A stretch of DNA of 64,000 nucleotides from positions 1 through 64,000 of the forward strand of contig NZ_JAAKDW010000003.1 of NCBI RefSeq assembly GCF_011038845.1, read 5' to 3'. This document shows positions 30,265-40,512 of this stretch, in pieces. This DNA comes from Enterococcus sp. ZJ1622. GTDB taxonomy: Bacteria > Bacillota > Bacilli > Lactobacillales > Enterococcaceae. The position numbers and the translations under genes are program-made. Numbering within the stretch: the stretch's first letter is position 1; each line of letters opens with the position of its first letter. The notes beneath the pieces are model-generated. The model saw only the letters and a list, made by a program, of their open reading frames with translations, searched no databases and was not told the DNA's origin.

Positions 30265-31226
30265 TGTGGAAAACGATTCTGCGACGTATACTACTGATGA
30301 TTCCACAAGTCATTATTTTGAGTATATTGATTTTTTTACTAGCACAAGCGATGCCGGGTGATCCATTTACCGGGTTGATCAATCCAAACCAGGATCCGGC
30401 TGTGATCGAACAGATGAGACAATCAGCTGGTCTGAATGATCCTTGGTACGTTCAGTATTTTCGATGGATCGGGAATGCGTTGCAAGGAGACTTTGGTCAA
30501 AGTTTCTTGTATAAACGGTCAGTAGCCGATCTGATCGGTGAACGGATCATCAATACACTTTATTTATCGATCTTGACGGTCGTTATTACTTATTTGATTG
30601 CTGTTCCTTTAGGGATGCTGGCAGGCCGTTACCAGAATTCGATTTTGGATAAGATCGTTGTGATCTATAATTTCTTCAGTTTTGCGGTTCCGTTATTTAT
30701 CTTTGGTCTGATCATGCTGTTTGTTTTCGGCTATCGTCTGGGCTGGTTCCCGACAAGCGGTTCACAGACACTTGGTTTGGAAGGCGGATTCTTCGCACAA
30801 TGGGTCGATCGTTTGAAATATATTCTTTTACCATCGATCACTCAAGCATTTTTAGCAACAGCAGTGACGATCCAATACCTTCGAAGCGAAGTGATCGATT
30901 CGAAGTCGCTTGATTTTGTTCGAACAGCCCGATCAAAAGGGGTGCCGACGAATAAAGTGTTCAGTCGTCATATTTTCCGAAATGCGGCTTTGCCGATGGC
31001 TTCACAGATGGGTTATGAGATCACTTCCTTGATTGCTGGTTCAGTCGTTATTGAAAAGATCTTCGGTTATCCGGGTGTCGGGAAACTGTTTATTGATTCC
31101 ATTGGTCAGCGCGACTACACAGTGATCACATCCTTAGTACTGATTTTAGGAATCGCTACGCTAGTGGGTACTTTGCTGTCAGATATCATCATGAGTATTG
31201 TAGACCCGCGTATTCGAATCCAATAA
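30264..31226 (+). CDS. oppB: Oligopeptide ABC transporter permease OppB
   Basis: Integral membrane permease of 320 residues with about six membrane segments. It has the EAA-loop region typical of BPD transport permeases (RTARSKGVPTNKVFSRHIFRNA), which docks the ATPases. It forms the channel with OppC. GGAGGTG precedes ATG at the end of oppF. Confidence 0.95.
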   Translation: MWKTILRRILLMIPQVIILSILIFLLAQAMPGDPFTGLINPNQDPAVIEQMRQSAGLNDPWYVQYFRWIGNALQGDFGQSFLYKRSVADLIGERIINTLYLSILTVVITYLIAVPLGMLAGRYQNSILDKIVVIYNFFSFAVPLFIFGLIMLFVFGYRLGWFPTSGSQTLGLEGGFFAQWVDRLKYILLPSITQAFLATAVTIQYLRSEVIDSKSLDFVRTARSKGVPTNKVFSRHIFRNAALPMASQMGYEITSLIAGSVVIEKIFGYPGVGKLFIDSIGQRDYTVITSLVLILGIATLVGTLLSDIIMSIVDPRIRIQ

Positions 31227-31253
31227 TAATCGGACAGAAAGGAGAATGGATCA

Positions 31254-32174
31254 ATGAGTGAGAAACAGAACACAGCCGCAGCGGTTCAGGAAAGTATCCC
31301 ACCAATGGGCATACGAATGATTGCACGGGAATTCAAAAAAGATAAAATAGCCATTTTTTCATTAGGCTTACTAGTTATTTTGTTATTGACGATTTTCATC
31401 GGTGCTATCATCATCGATCAGGACAAGGTGATGTATGTCAGCATCTTTGACAAATATGCAGCGCCGGGCGCTATTTCGACAGAAGGACAAAAGTTCATCC
31501 TAGGTGCAGATGAAGGTGGTCGGGATGTGTTAGGCCAGCTGATTATCGGTGCGAGAAACTCCGTACTGATCGGTTTTGCCATCACGATCATTACTTCGAT
31601 CATCGGGGTAGGTCTAGGGATCGTTTCCGGATACTACGGAGGGATCATTGACAACATCATGATGCGTATCGTCGATTTTATCATGATTTTACCGATTATG
31701 CTGATCATCATTGTTTTTGTATCGATCATATCAAAATACAATGTCTGGTCTTTCATCATGATCATGAGTGCGTTTTATTGGGTAGCAAAAGCCCGATTAT
31801 TCCGAAGCAAGACGTTATCAGAAGCAAGACGAGATTATGTCAGTGCTTCAAAAACGATGGGAACAAGTGATTTTAAAATCATGTTCCGTGAAATCATGCC
31901 GAATCTGAGTTCGTTGATCATCACAAACTTGACGATGAACTTTGCGGCAAATATCGGGATCGAGACAACTTTGACTTTCTTAGGGTTTGGATTGCCAGCA
32001 AATGTCCCAAGTTTAGGTACATTGATTGGTTATGCAAGTAATGGTGAAGTCTTAGTGAATCGACAATGGATCTGGTTACCTGCATCAATTTTGATTTTGG
32101 TATTGATGTTGAGTATCAATTATGTTGGACAAGCATTCAAGCGTTCTGCAGATGCGCGCCAACGATTGGGATAG
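31254..32174 (+). CDS. oppC: Oligopeptide ABC transporter permease OppC
   Basis: Second membrane permease, 306 residues, with an N-terminal cytoplasmic segment, six membrane helices and the EAA loop around SASKTMGTSDFKIMFREIMPN. AAAGGAGA precedes ATG, 27 bp after oppB. The channel partner of OppB. Confidence 0.95.
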   Translation: MSEKQNTAAAVQESIPPMGIRMIAREFKKDKIAIFSLGLLVILLLTIFIGAIIIDQDKVMYVSIFDKYAAPGAISTEGQKFILGADEGGRDVLGQLIIGARNSVLIGFAITIITSIIGVGLGIVSGYYGGIIDNIMMRIVDFIMILPIMLIIIVFVSIISKYNVWSFIMIMSAFYWVAKARLFRSKTLSEARRDYVSASKTMGTSDFKIMFREIMPNLSSLIITNLTMNFAANIGIETTLTFLGFGLPANVPSLGTLIGYASNGEVLVNRQWIWLPASILILVLMLSINYVGQAFKRSADARQRLG

Positions 32175-32194
32175 AAGCAAAGGGGGAAAAAGGA

Positions 32195-33973
32195 ATGAAA
32201 AAAACGATTTTTGGATTTGCAGCAATGCTGTCCGTGCTGGCTCTTGCAGCGTGCGGAGGCGGTAGTACAGATTCTTCTGGCAGTAAGTCAGCAGAGAACA
32301 ACGAACAAAAAAACTTGTCGTTTCCGATCGCCACTAAAAACGATGGTGACGCGATCAAGGATGGCGAACTGGAAGCAGCAGTAGCAACAGACAGCCAATT
32401 CAAAGGGTTGTTCCAATGGGAGTTTTACCAAGATGCTTTTGATAGAGCATTCATGGAACCTTCTCATGAGCCATTATTCTCAAATGACGACAGCTTCAAA
32501 ATCACTGATGACGGTGCAGCGACACTTGATTTAGACCAAGAAACGAAAAAAGCTACGATCAAAGTGAAAGATAACGTCAAATGGTCAGACGGCAAAGATG
32601 TAACAGCAGATGACGTGATCTTCCCATATGAAATCATTGGTCATAAAGACTATACAGGGATCCGGTATGACGATACGTTCCGTAACATCGTAGGGATGGA
32701 AGAATATCATGACGGAAGTGCAGATACGATCTCAGGGATCAAGAAAGTCGATGACAAAACAGTTGAGATTGAATACAAAGATGTCAATCCAAGCATGCTG
32801 CAGTCAGGTGGCGGTATCTGGACTTATGCAGCACCAAAACACACATTGGAAGGTGTTGCGATCAAAGACATGGAATCAAGCGACCAGGTTCGTAAAAATC
32901 CAGTGACATTCGGTCCTTATTACATGAGCAATATCGTTGCAGGTGAATCAGTAGAGTACTTGCCGAATGAGTATTACTGGAGAGGTACACCAAAACTGAA
33001 GAAGATCACGATGAAATCCGTGCCGACTGCCAGTGCAACAGAAGCATTGAACTCGAAGCTTTATGATATGATTTTCCAAATGCCGACGGATACTTATGAT
33101 ACGTATAAAGATATTTCCGGCTATACAAACTTAGGTCGTGAACAAACATCTTATACGTATATCGGATTCAAATTAGGTAAATGGGACAAAGAGACTAAGA
33201 GTGTCGAATACAACCCGGATTCAAAAATGGGTGACAAGTCTTTACGTCAAGCAATGGGCTACGCATTGAACAACGATGCAGTAGGTGAACGTTTCTACGC
33301 TGGTTTGAGAAGCAACGCGACTTCATTGATCCCTCCAGTATTCGAAGCTTACCACGATGGCGATATGAAGGGATACACAGAAGACTTAGACAAAGCGAAA
33401 AAATTGTTAGATGACGCTGGCTACAAAGATGTAGATGATGACGGATTACGTGAAGACAAAGACGGGAACAAGCTGACCATCAACTTTGCTTCCATGTCAG
33501 GTGGAGAAACAGCACAGCCATTAGCAGATTACTATATCCAGCAATGGAAAAAGATCGGTTTGGATGTGAAATATACGACAGGACGTCTGATCGAATTCAA
33601 CTCATTCTATGATAAGTTAGAAAATGACGACCCAGAAATCGATGTTTACCAAGCAGCTTGGAGCACAGGGACAGATCCAAACCCAATCGGACTTTGGGGA
33701 CCAAATGCGGCATTCAACTACACTCGTTTCGAGTCAGATGAAAACACGGAATTGATCAATGACATCAATTCAAGTAAAGCATTTGATGAAGAGTACCAAA
33801 AAGAAGCTTATAAAAAATGGCAGGAATATGCATTTGAAGAAGCATTTGCGATTCCAACATTGTTCCGTAACGAAGTATTACCAGTCAATGATCGTGTCAA
33901 AGATTGGAACTGGTCATATGATGAACCAAATCCATGGGCGAATGTTTCTGTGACTGCAGATTCACGTTCATAA
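32195..33973 (+). CDS. oppA: Oligopeptide-binding lipoprotein OppA
   Basis: Extracellular peptide receptor of the Opp system. ATG 32195, behind AAAAAGGA, gives 592 residues. The lipoprotein signal ends in the lipobox LALAAC with the lipid-modified cysteine at residue 20, followed by a Gly/Ser-rich linker. The mature part is a family 5 solute-binding protein (KVKDNVKWSDGKDVTADDV). An in-frame start at 32066 inside oppC would bury the signal peptide and is rejected. The order D-F-B-C-A with a last-placed binding protein resembles lactococcal opp. Confidence 0.94.
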   Translation: MKKTIFGFAAMLSVLALAACGGGSTDSSGSKSAENNEQKNLSFPIATKNDGDAIKDGELEAAVATDSQFKGLFQWEFYQDAFDRAFMEPSHEPLFSNDDSFKITDDGAATLDLDQETKKATIKVKDNVKWSDGKDVTADDVIFPYEIIGHKDYTGIRYDDTFRNIVGMEEYHDGSADTISGIKKVDDKTVEIEYKDVNPSMLQSGGGIWTYAAPKHTLEGVAIKDMESSDQVRKNPVTFGPYYMSNIVAGESVEYLPNEYYWRGTPKLKKITMKSVPTASATEALNSKLYDMIFQMPTDTYDTYKDISGYTNLGREQTSYTYIGFKLGKWDKETKSVEYNPDSKMGDKSLRQAMGYALNNDAVGERFYAGLRSNATSLIPPVFEAYHDGDMKGYTEDLDKAKKLLDDAGYKDVDDDGLREDKDGNKLTINFASMSGGETAQPLADYYIQQWKKIGLDVKYTTGRLIEFNSFYDKLENDDPEIDVYQAAWSTGTDPNPIGLWGPNAAFNYTRFESDENTELINDINSSKAFDEEYQKEAYKKWQEYAFEEAFAIPTLFRNEVLPVNDRVKDWNWSYDEPNPWANVSVTADSRS

Positions 33974-33984
33974 TAAAGAATGAA

Positions 33985-34023
33985 TGACCGGAAAAGGGTG
34001 GACTGCCTTTTTCCGGTTTTTAT
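33985..34023 (+). terminator. Terminator of the opp operon
   Basis: ACCGGAAAA.GG pairs with CC.TTTTTCCGGT across a loop of about 8 nt, followed by TTTTTAT. It lies 12 bp after the oppA stop. Confidence 0.9.
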
Positions 34024-34142
34024 ATATAAAACGAATATAGATAAAACAGACGTTACTTTCCTATTTATTTAGAAAGACCAACTAGCCACAACCATTAGAT
34101 CACTAGGATTATTAAAGCTTTACTTACCTTTCGTTCGAACCA

Positions 34143-34171
34143 TTTCAAATTTAACCAAAAACCAGTATAAT
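34143..34171 (+). promoter_or_regulatory. Promoter candidate of the rnc-smc operon
   Basis: A perfect TATAAT (34166-34171) is preceded at 17 bp by a weak TTTCAA (34143-34148). It is the only good -10 in the gap before rnc. Confidence 0.5.
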
Positions 34172-34212
34172 AAGGAAGTATTGAAAAAATAGCCATAAAA
34201 GGAATGTGGAAA

Positions 34213-34899
34213 ATGGACAACCAGCTGACAAAAGAGTTAAAAGAAAAGTATAATATCGTTTTTCACGATCTAAGTTTGCTTGAACAAGCGTTTACCCATT
34301 CATCCTATGTGAATGAGCATCGCAATTTGCAGTTATCTGATAATGAACGACTTGAATTTTTAGGAGATGCCGTTTTAGAATTGATGGTCTCAGAATACTT
34401 ATATCGTTTGTATCCAGATATCCCGGAAGGAAAGTTGACGAAAACACGAGCTGCGATCGTTCGCGAAGACAGCTTGTCAAAATTTGCCAAAGAATGTCAC
34501 TTTGATCAGTATATCATGTTGGGCAAAGGAGAAGAAAACTCTGGAGGACGTACGCGCCCATCACTTCTTTGTGATCTATTCGAAGCCTTTTTAGGTGCAT
34601 TGTACCTCGATCAGGGATTCGAAAAAGCCCATGCCTTTATTGAACAAGTGATCTTTCCAAAGGTTGAAGCAGGTGCTTTTTCACATGAGATGGATCATAA
34701 AACAAAATTGCAGGAAGTCCTGCAAAAATCAGGAGATGTATCGATCGAATATCGGTTGATCAACGAAGAAGGTCCAGCCCATGAACGAGTTTTCTGGATC
34801 GAAGTTTATGTCAACGACCAATTGATCGGGACGGGACAAGGAAAATCGAAAAAATTAGCAGAACAAGCTGCGGCGGAAAATGCATTAGCAGCACTGTAA
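34213..34899 (+). CDS. rnc: Ribonuclease III
   Basis: Cleaves double-stranded RNA in rRNA maturation and mRNA decay. ATG 34213 gives 228 residues. A start three codons earlier (34204) sits too close to AAAAGGA. The catalytic signature [14 protein letters not shown] near residues 43-56 is intact, and a C-terminal dsRNA-binding domain follows ([19 protein letters not shown]). First gene of the rnc-smc-HAD-ftsY unit, a conserved Gram-positive order. Confidence 0.96.
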   Translation: MDNQLTKELKEKYNIVFHDLSLLEQAFTHSSYVNEHRNLQLSDNERLEFLGDAVLELMVSEYLYRLYPDIPEGKLTKTRAAIVREDSLSKFAKECHFDQYIMLGKGEENSGGRTRPSLLCDLFEAFLGALYLDQGFEKAHAFIEQVIFPKVEAGAFSHEMDHKTKLQEVLQKSGDVSIEYRLINEEGPAHERVFWIEVYVNDQLIGTGQGKSKKLAEQAAAENALAAL

Positions 34900-34921
34900 A
34901 AGTAAGTGAGGGAAAGCTTTC

Positions 34922-37900
34922 GTGTATTTGAAACGAATTGAAATAGCCGGTTTTAAATCATTTGCAGACAAGACGGTCATTGATTTTGAGAACAGCGTCA
35001 CTGCGGTAGTCGGACCAAACGGCAGCGGGAAAAGCAATATCACAGAAGCGATCCGCTGGGTATTAGGCGAACAATCAGCTAAAAGTCTGCGCGGCGGGAA
35101 AATGCCAGATATCATTTTTGCCGGTTCAGACTCTCGCAAACAGCTGAACGTTGCAGAAGTCACCGTGATCTTGGACAACACGGATCATTACTTGCCGCTG
35201 GAATACAATGAGATCAGCGTGACGCGTCGCTATCGCCGAACAGGAGAAAGCGAGTTCTTTATCAATAAGCAGCACTGCCGATTGAAGGACATCCAAGAAT
35301 TGTTCTTGGATTCAGGTTTGGGAAAAGAATCGTTCTCGATCATTTCTCAAGGGAAAGTCGAAGCGATCTTTAGCAGCAAACCGGAAGATCGCCGCGGTAT
35401 CTTTGAAGAAGCTGCAGGCGTTTTGAAATATAAACAGCGGAAGAAAAAAGCAGAACAGAAACTTTTTGAAACAGAAGACAATCTCAGCCGCGTCCAGGAT
35501 ATCATCCATGAATTGGAAGAGCAGTTAACTCCTTTGGCCGCCCAGAGTGAGGCAGCAAAGGAGTTTTTACGGTTAAAAGAAACACTGACTCAAACCGATA
35601 TCTCTTTGATGATCGCAGAAATCAAAACAGCTAAGACAAACTGGAACCAAAAGCAGGAACAATTGAAGGAGTTCAATCAAGAACTGGAAAAATTGACTGC
35701 CGAGATCCAAGAACAAGAGAAAACATTAGCTACACAGCGCAAACAAAACGTTCAGACGGACCGGCTGATCGAAAAGAACCAGCAAACACTTCTGGGACTT
35801 TCAGAAAGTCTGAAACAAACAGAAGGACAAAAAGACGTACTTCTAGAACGTACGAAACATACGCAGAAAAGCTCGCAGGAGTATCAGGCTTCTCTTGCTG
35901 AGGCGAAAAAGAAAGTCAAACACTTTGAAAAACTGCAAGAAAGCTTGAACAAAGAAGTAGCGGAAAAAGAATCAGAGATCCAAACAGCTGAGACGCATTT
36001 GATGCACACACAGCAGGAGTTGGAAAAATACCAAAAATCGACAAAAGAGCTGTTAGCAGAACTACGGGATCAGTATGTTGATTTGATGCAAGAACAAGCT
36101 GAGGTCGGGAATGAACTGAAATATTTAGACCGCCAATATCAGCAGGAAACATCAAAAAGCCAGCAGACACTAGCTAAGCAATCAGAAGTGGAAGCATCCG
36201 TCACGCAATTGGCAGCCCAAAAAGAAGAATTGACACAACGTCAGAATAAGCTGCAAGCATCTTTAGCAAAAGCAAAAGAAAAATTGGAGCAGATCCAGTC
36301 AAACGGCAAAAAACTCCAAGAACAATTGGCTCAAGAACAGCCGAAGATGTATCAGCTGATGAATCAAGTCCAACAACTGCGTGCACGCCAAAAAAGCTTG
36401 CAGGAAATCCAGGAAAATTATTTTGGATTTTATCAAGGTGTCCGGTTGGTCTTGCAGCATAAGCATCAGCTTTCAGGGATCGTCGGTGCGGTAGCTGAGT
36501 TGATCGATGTGCCAGCAGATTTCACGTTAGCTGTCGAAACTGCTTTAGGGGGAGCTGCGCAGCATATCATCGTTGAGAATGAAGTAGACGCACGTCAAGC
36601 CATCACTTACTTGAAGCAGCAAAGAGGCGGGCGAGCAACTTTCTTGCCTTTGACAACGATCAAACCTAGACAGCTTCCTGCACATATTCTGACACAGGCA
36701 GCTTCTGTAGAAGGATTCATGGGGATCGCAAGTGAGCAGATCACTTTTCCTGATCAAATCCAGACAGTCGTCCAAAATCTATTGGGCACGATCCTTTTCG
36801 CTAGAGATCTAGAGAGCGCAAATGCGATCGCTCAGACGATCCGTTATCAGTACCGTGTCGTTTCTCTTGAAGGAGATGTGATGAATGCGGGCGGTTCAAT
36901 GACAGGTGGAGCAAACAAACGAGGGAACCAAGGCAGTCTATTCGCCCAGAATCAAGAATTGAAACAGCTGACAAGTGAATTTGAACAAGCAGATCGGAAA
37001 CTCCAGGATCAAGAGAAAAAGGTTCAGGAAATCCAGCAGGAAATCACCATCTTAGGCGAAGAACAAGAACAATTACGCGCCCAAGGAGAGCAGCTGAGAT
37101 TTGAAGAACAGGAAGTGACGAATCAGCTCCAAAATGTGGCCAATGATCTCACACGTTTTGAAAAAGAAAAACAAATCTCGACCTTCGAAACGCGAGAGTT
37201 GCAGCAGTTCATCGAAAATTACCAAAAGCAGAAAACAGAATTGACTGCCAAGCAAAGCGAATTGGAGCAACAGCGTCAATCGATCGATGAAGAAATCAAG
37301 ACGCTTAGCCAAGAAAGCGATCAGATGGAAGCAAAAAGAGCACAGGTACAAGCACGAAAAGCACAGGAACAAGCTGATCTTGCGGTGCTTAAGGAGCAGT
37401 TCAATCACCTACAGATCCAGCTTCGCGGCGCACGTGTCCAAAAAACAGAGGCATATGAACGTCAAGAAAGCTTGGAAAAACAATTAGCTGCATTGACTGC
37501 GGATTTCACAGACCATGAAGTGACCGAAGAAAGTCTCGACAAAAAAATCGAAGAGCTGTCAGCCAAACGAAGAATGCTAAAAGCAGAACTTGAAGAAGCC
37601 AAAGCGGATCGTGATGCGCGGCAGGTCGAGATCGACAGACTGGAAGCGGAATTAGCGAAACAGAACAGTCAGCAAAAAGCACGATTGACAGAACAGTCAA
37701 AATTAGAAGTACAAAAAGATCGTGCAGAAATGGTTTTGGATAATCACTTGAACTATTTGCAGACTGAATATCAGATCAGTTTTGAAAAAGCGGTCCAAGA
37801 GTATCAGGAAACAGAAAACATCGAAGAAAGCCGAACCACAGTCGCTTCATTAAAAGCACAGATCGATGAACTAGGACCAGTGAATCTAAGTGCGATCGAG

Positions 37901-38503
37901 CAATACGATCAGGTCAGCGAACGCCATACTTTCTTAGCTACGCAGCGAGACGATCTGCTTTCGGCGAAAAACCAGTTGTTTGAAACCATGGATGAGATGG
38001 ATGATGAAGTACGTACGCGTTTCAAAGAAGTATTCGAAGCGATCCGACAAGAATTCAAGGTAGTCTTTCCGAATATGTTCGGTGGCGGACGTGCAGAGCT
38101 TGTATTGACCGACCCAACAGATCTTTTGAAAACCGGGATCGAGATCGAAGTGCAGCCGCCTGGCAAAAAATTACAAAGTTTGAGCCTGCTTTCTGGTGGG
38201 GAACGTGCATTGACTGCGATCGCGCTGCTCTTTTCTATCATTCGTGTCTGTCCAGTACCGTTTTGTATTCTGGATGAAGTAGAAGCAGCTTTGGATGAAG
38301 CCAACGTCAAGCGGTTTGGCCGTTATTTGAGTGACTTCCAGGACGATACTCAATTCATCGTGGTCACGCATCGAAAAGGAACGATGGTAGCAGCAGACGT
38401 GCTTTATGGCGTCACGATGCAAGAATCCGGCGTTTCAAAAATCGTTTCTGTGCGGATGGAAGACATCAATGAAGAAGGAAAATTGAGCGAAACGAAAGTG
38501 TAG
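34922..38503 (+). CDS. smc: Chromosome segregation protein SMC
   Basis: SMC ATPase of the condensin-like complex that organises the chromosome. The 1193-residue protein starts at GTG and has Walker A GPNGSGKSN (residues 33-41). Two long coiled coils rich in Glu/Gln/Lys flank a central hinge (about 500-650, with NAGGSMTGGA at its end). The C-terminal head has signature LSLLSGGERALTAIALLF and Walker B FCILDEVEAALDEANV. No ScpA or ScpB gene is nearby. Confidence 0.97.
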   Translation: MYLKRIEIAGFKSFADKTVIDFENSVTAVVGPNGSGKSNITEAIRWVLGEQSAKSLRGGKMPDIIFAGSDSRKQLNVAEVTVILDNTDHYLPLEYNEISVTRRYRRTGESEFFINKQHCRLKDIQELFLDSGLGKESFSIISQGKVEAIFSSKPEDRRGIFEEAAGVLKYKQRKKKAEQKLFETEDNLSRVQDIIHELEEQLTPLAAQSEAAKEFLRLKETLTQTDISLMIAEIKTAKTNWNQKQEQLKEFNQELEKLTAEIQEQEKTLATQRKQNVQTDRLIEKNQQTLLGLSESLKQTEGQKDVLLERTKHTQKSSQEYQASLAEAKKKVKHFEKLQESLNKEVAEKESEIQTAETHLMHTQQELEKYQKSTKELLAELRDQYVDLMQEQAEVGNELKYLDRQYQQETSKSQQTLAKQSEVEASVTQLAAQKEELTQRQNKLQASLAKAKEKLEQIQSNGKKLQEQLAQEQPKMYQLMNQVQQLRARQKSLQEIQENYFGFYQGVRLVLQHKHQLSGIVGAVAELIDVPADFTLAVETALGGAAQHIIVENEVDARQAITYLKQQRGGRATFLPLTTIKPRQLPAHILTQAASVEGFMGIASEQITFPDQIQTVVQNLLGTILFARDLESANAIAQTIRYQYRVVSLEGDVMNAGGSMTGGANKRGNQGSLFAQNQELKQLTSEFEQADRKLQDQEKKVQEIQQEITILGEEQEQLRAQGEQLRFEEQEVTNQLQNVANDLTRFEKEKQISTFETRELQQFIENYQKQKTELTAKQSELEQQRQSIDEEIKTLSQESDQMEAKRAQVQARKAQEQADLAVLKEQFNHLQIQLRGARVQKTEAYERQESLEKQLAALTADFTDHEVTEESLDKKIEELSAKRRMLKAELEEAKADRDARQVEIDRLEAELAKQNSQQKARLTEQSKLEVQKDRAEMVLDNHLNYLQTEYQISFEKAVQEYQETENIEESRTTVASLKAQIDELGPVNLSAIEQYDQVSERHTFLATQRDDLLSAKNQLFETMDEMDDEVRTRFKEVFEAIRQEFKVVFPNMFGGGRAELVLTDPTDLLKTGIEIEVQPPGKKLQSLSLLSGGERALTAIALLFSIIRVCPVPFCILDEVEAALDEANVKRFGRYLSDFQDDTQFIVVTHRKGTMVAADVLYGVTMQESGVSKIVSVRMEDINEEGKLSETKV

Positions 38504-38512
38504 GAAAAAAGT

Positions 38513-39322
38513 ATGATCAAATTAGTGGCAATCGATTTAGATGGAACCTTATTGAATGAAGAAAAAAAGATCTCAGAAGAAAACAAACAGGCATTGGCAA
38601 AAGCCAAAGAACAAGGCGTCAAGATCGTCCTGTGTACAGGGCGCCCGTTAGCTGCTATGGCTCATTATCTGCAAGAATTGGGTCTTGTAGACGAAGGTGA
38701 TTTCAGTATTACTTTCAACGGCAGCCTTGTACAGAAAAACGATACAGGTGAGATCATCGAGAAGAAAGTGATGGAAGTAGCAGACATCCATCGATTGTAT
38801 AAATTGGCTCAGCAATTGGAATTGCCATTGGATGTATTATCTGATAACGTGGTCTTGCAGCTTCCAAGTGCGCCGAAGAAGCAATCATTATATAATGTAT
38901 TGAACAAATTATTGCAATTTCAGCCGGCGTCTTTATCAGACATCACTGATCAGTTTGTCTTGAACAAAGCGGTCATTGCCTATCCACAAGAAGAACTAGA
39001 CCCTAAAATCAAAGAGATACCAGCTAGCTTCCATGAAAAATACGAAATCATCAAAACTCGTAGCATGTTGCTGGAATTTATGCCAAAAGGTGTCACGAAG
39101 GCTTATGGGATCTCTTTGCTGGCAAAAGATCTAGGGCTGGAAAAAGAAGAGATCATGGCGATCGGAGACGAAGAAAACGATCTGCCGATGATCGAATATG
39201 CAGGATTAGGTGTGGCAATGGCTAATGCTGTTCCTTTCGTCAAAGAAGCGGCAAACTATGTCACTGCAAGCAATGAAGAAAATGGCGTAGCTGAAGCAAT
39301 CAAAAAATTTGTTTTGGAATAG
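38513..39322 (+). CDS. Cof-type HAD-IIB phosphatase
   Basis: Cytosolic HAD hydrolase of 269 residues, probably acting on sugar phosphates or related small substrates. Motif I DLDGTLL with the nucleophilic aspartate is at residues 8-14, motif II CTGRP is near 41, and motif IV is GDEENDLPMIEYAG. The C2 cap identifies the Cof/YidA branch. Substrate cannot be predicted. It is inserted between smc and ftsY, 9 bp after smc. Confidence 0.88.
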   Translation: MIKLVAIDLDGTLLNEEKKISEENKQALAKAKEQGVKIVLCTGRPLAAMAHYLQELGLVDEGDFSITFNGSLVQKNDTGEIIEKKVMEVADIHRLYKLAQQLELPLDVLSDNVVLQLPSAPKKQSLYNVLNKLLQFQPASLSDITDQFVLNKAVIAYPQEELDPKIKEIPASFHEKYEIIKTRSMLLEFMPKGVTKAYGISLLAKDLGLEKEEIMAIGDEENDLPMIEYAGLGVAMANAVPFVKEAANYVTASNEENGVAEAIKKFVLE

Positions 39323-39333
39323 GGGGGAATCAA

Positions 39334-40335
39334 ATGGGTTTTTTTGATAAAATCAAGCGAGCATTTACGGGAGAAGAGAAAACAGAAGAAGTCGAAGTAC
39401 AGGAGAAGTACGACAAAGGACTAGAAAAAACGAGAAAGACATTCGGCGAGCGGATGAATGAGCTTTTTGCGAATTTCCGAACCGTGGATGAAGATTTCTT
39501 TGAAGAATTGGAAGAAACACTTATCGGCGCCGATGTGGGCTTTGAGACAGCCATCCAGATCACGGAGTCACTGCGTCAGGAAGTAAAGCTTCGAAATGCG
39601 AAGAAACCTGCAGAAGTGCAGAATGCGATCATTGAGAAATTAGTGGATCTTTATGAACAAGAAGGGATCAACGAAGTCAATGAACTGAATATCCAAGAAG
39701 ACGGATTGACGGTCATCTTATTCGTCGGTGTCAATGGTGTAGGGAAAACGACGAGCATCGGAAAGCTTGCTCATCAATTCAAGAATGAAGGTAAGAAAGT
39801 ATTGATGGCTGCTGCTGATACCTTCCGTGCTGGTGCGATCGATCAATTAGTCGTATGGGGCGAACGCGCTGGAGTAGAAGTAGTCCGCGGGAAAGCTGGT
39901 GGTGATCCGGCTGCTGTCGTGTATGATGCGATGGAAAAAGCCAAAGCAGAACAAGCCGACATTTTGTTGGTAGATACAGCAGGACGTCTTCAAAACAAAG
40001 TGAACCTCATGAATGAATTAGAAAAAATCAAACGAGTGATCCAACGCGAAATGCCAGACGCACCGCAAGAAACATTGTTAGTGTTAGATGCGACAACTGG
40101 ACAAAATGCGATGATCCAGGCAAAACAGTTCAAGGAAACGACAGACGTGACAGGACTTGTCTTGACGAAACTAGATGGTACGGCAAAAGGTGGGATCGTG
40201 TTAGCGATCCGAAACGAACTGCATTTGCCAGTCAAACTAGTCGGCCTTGGTGAAGGGATCGATGATCTGGAACCATTCGATCCAAATGACTTTGTGGTCG
40301 GATTGTTTAAGGGTCTATTGAAGGAAGAAGAATAA
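39334..40335 (+). CDS. ftsY: Signal recognition particle receptor FtsY
   Basis: GTPase that receives SRP-bound ribosomes at the membrane. The 333-residue protein has a short acidic N-terminal region and an N domain. The G domain carries the P-loop GVNGVGKTT near residue 136, AADTFRAGA, DTAGR and TKLDGTAKGG. AGGGGGGA precedes ATG. Last gene of the rnc operon. Confidence 0.97.
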   Translation: MGFFDKIKRAFTGEEKTEEVEVQEKYDKGLEKTRKTFGERMNELFANFRTVDEDFFEELEETLIGADVGFETAIQITESLRQEVKLRNAKKPAEVQNAIIEKLVDLYEQEGINEVNELNIQEDGLTVILFVGVNGVGKTTSIGKLAHQFKNEGKKVLMAAADTFRAGAIDQLVVWGERAGVEVVRGKAGGDPAAVVYDAMEKAKAEQADILLVDTAGRLQNKVNLMNELEKIKRVIQREMPDAPQETLLVLDATTGQNAMIQAKQFKETTDVTGLVLTKLDGTAKGGIVLAIRNELHLPVKLVGLGEGIDDLEPFDPNDFVVGLFKGLLKEEE

Positions 40336-40338
40336 TTT

Positions 40339-40381
40339 TTAGAAAAAAAGAAGTTGTGGCAGAAGTCGCGACTTCTTTTTT
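40339..40381 (+). terminator. Terminator after ftsY
   Basis: AGAAGT at the start pairs with ACTTCT at the end, and GAAGTCGCGACTTC forms an alternative palindrome. A run of six T follows. The GTTGTGGCAGAAGT part resembles the tail of the dispersed repeats but no more of that repeat is visible. Confidence 0.7.
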
Positions 40382-40512
40382 GGATAGTAAGAAACTCAAG
40401 AGAGGGAAAGTAGCTGGACTTCTACTATTTTGTAAGCGATAATCAAACAATTTCGTTCTTTTTCTGCAGTTTTTTTATTATAATAAGAGTCATATGAATT
40501 GGAGGACATTTG

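Noticed and set aside
32066-32194. Start of oppA inside oppC
   Set aside because: It would put 43 residues before the lipoprotein signal peptide and abolish export.
40339-40440. Third copy of the dispersed repeat after ftsY
   Set aside because: Only about 14 bases resemble the repeat tail; the head hairpin and middle are missing, so it is listed simply as a terminator.
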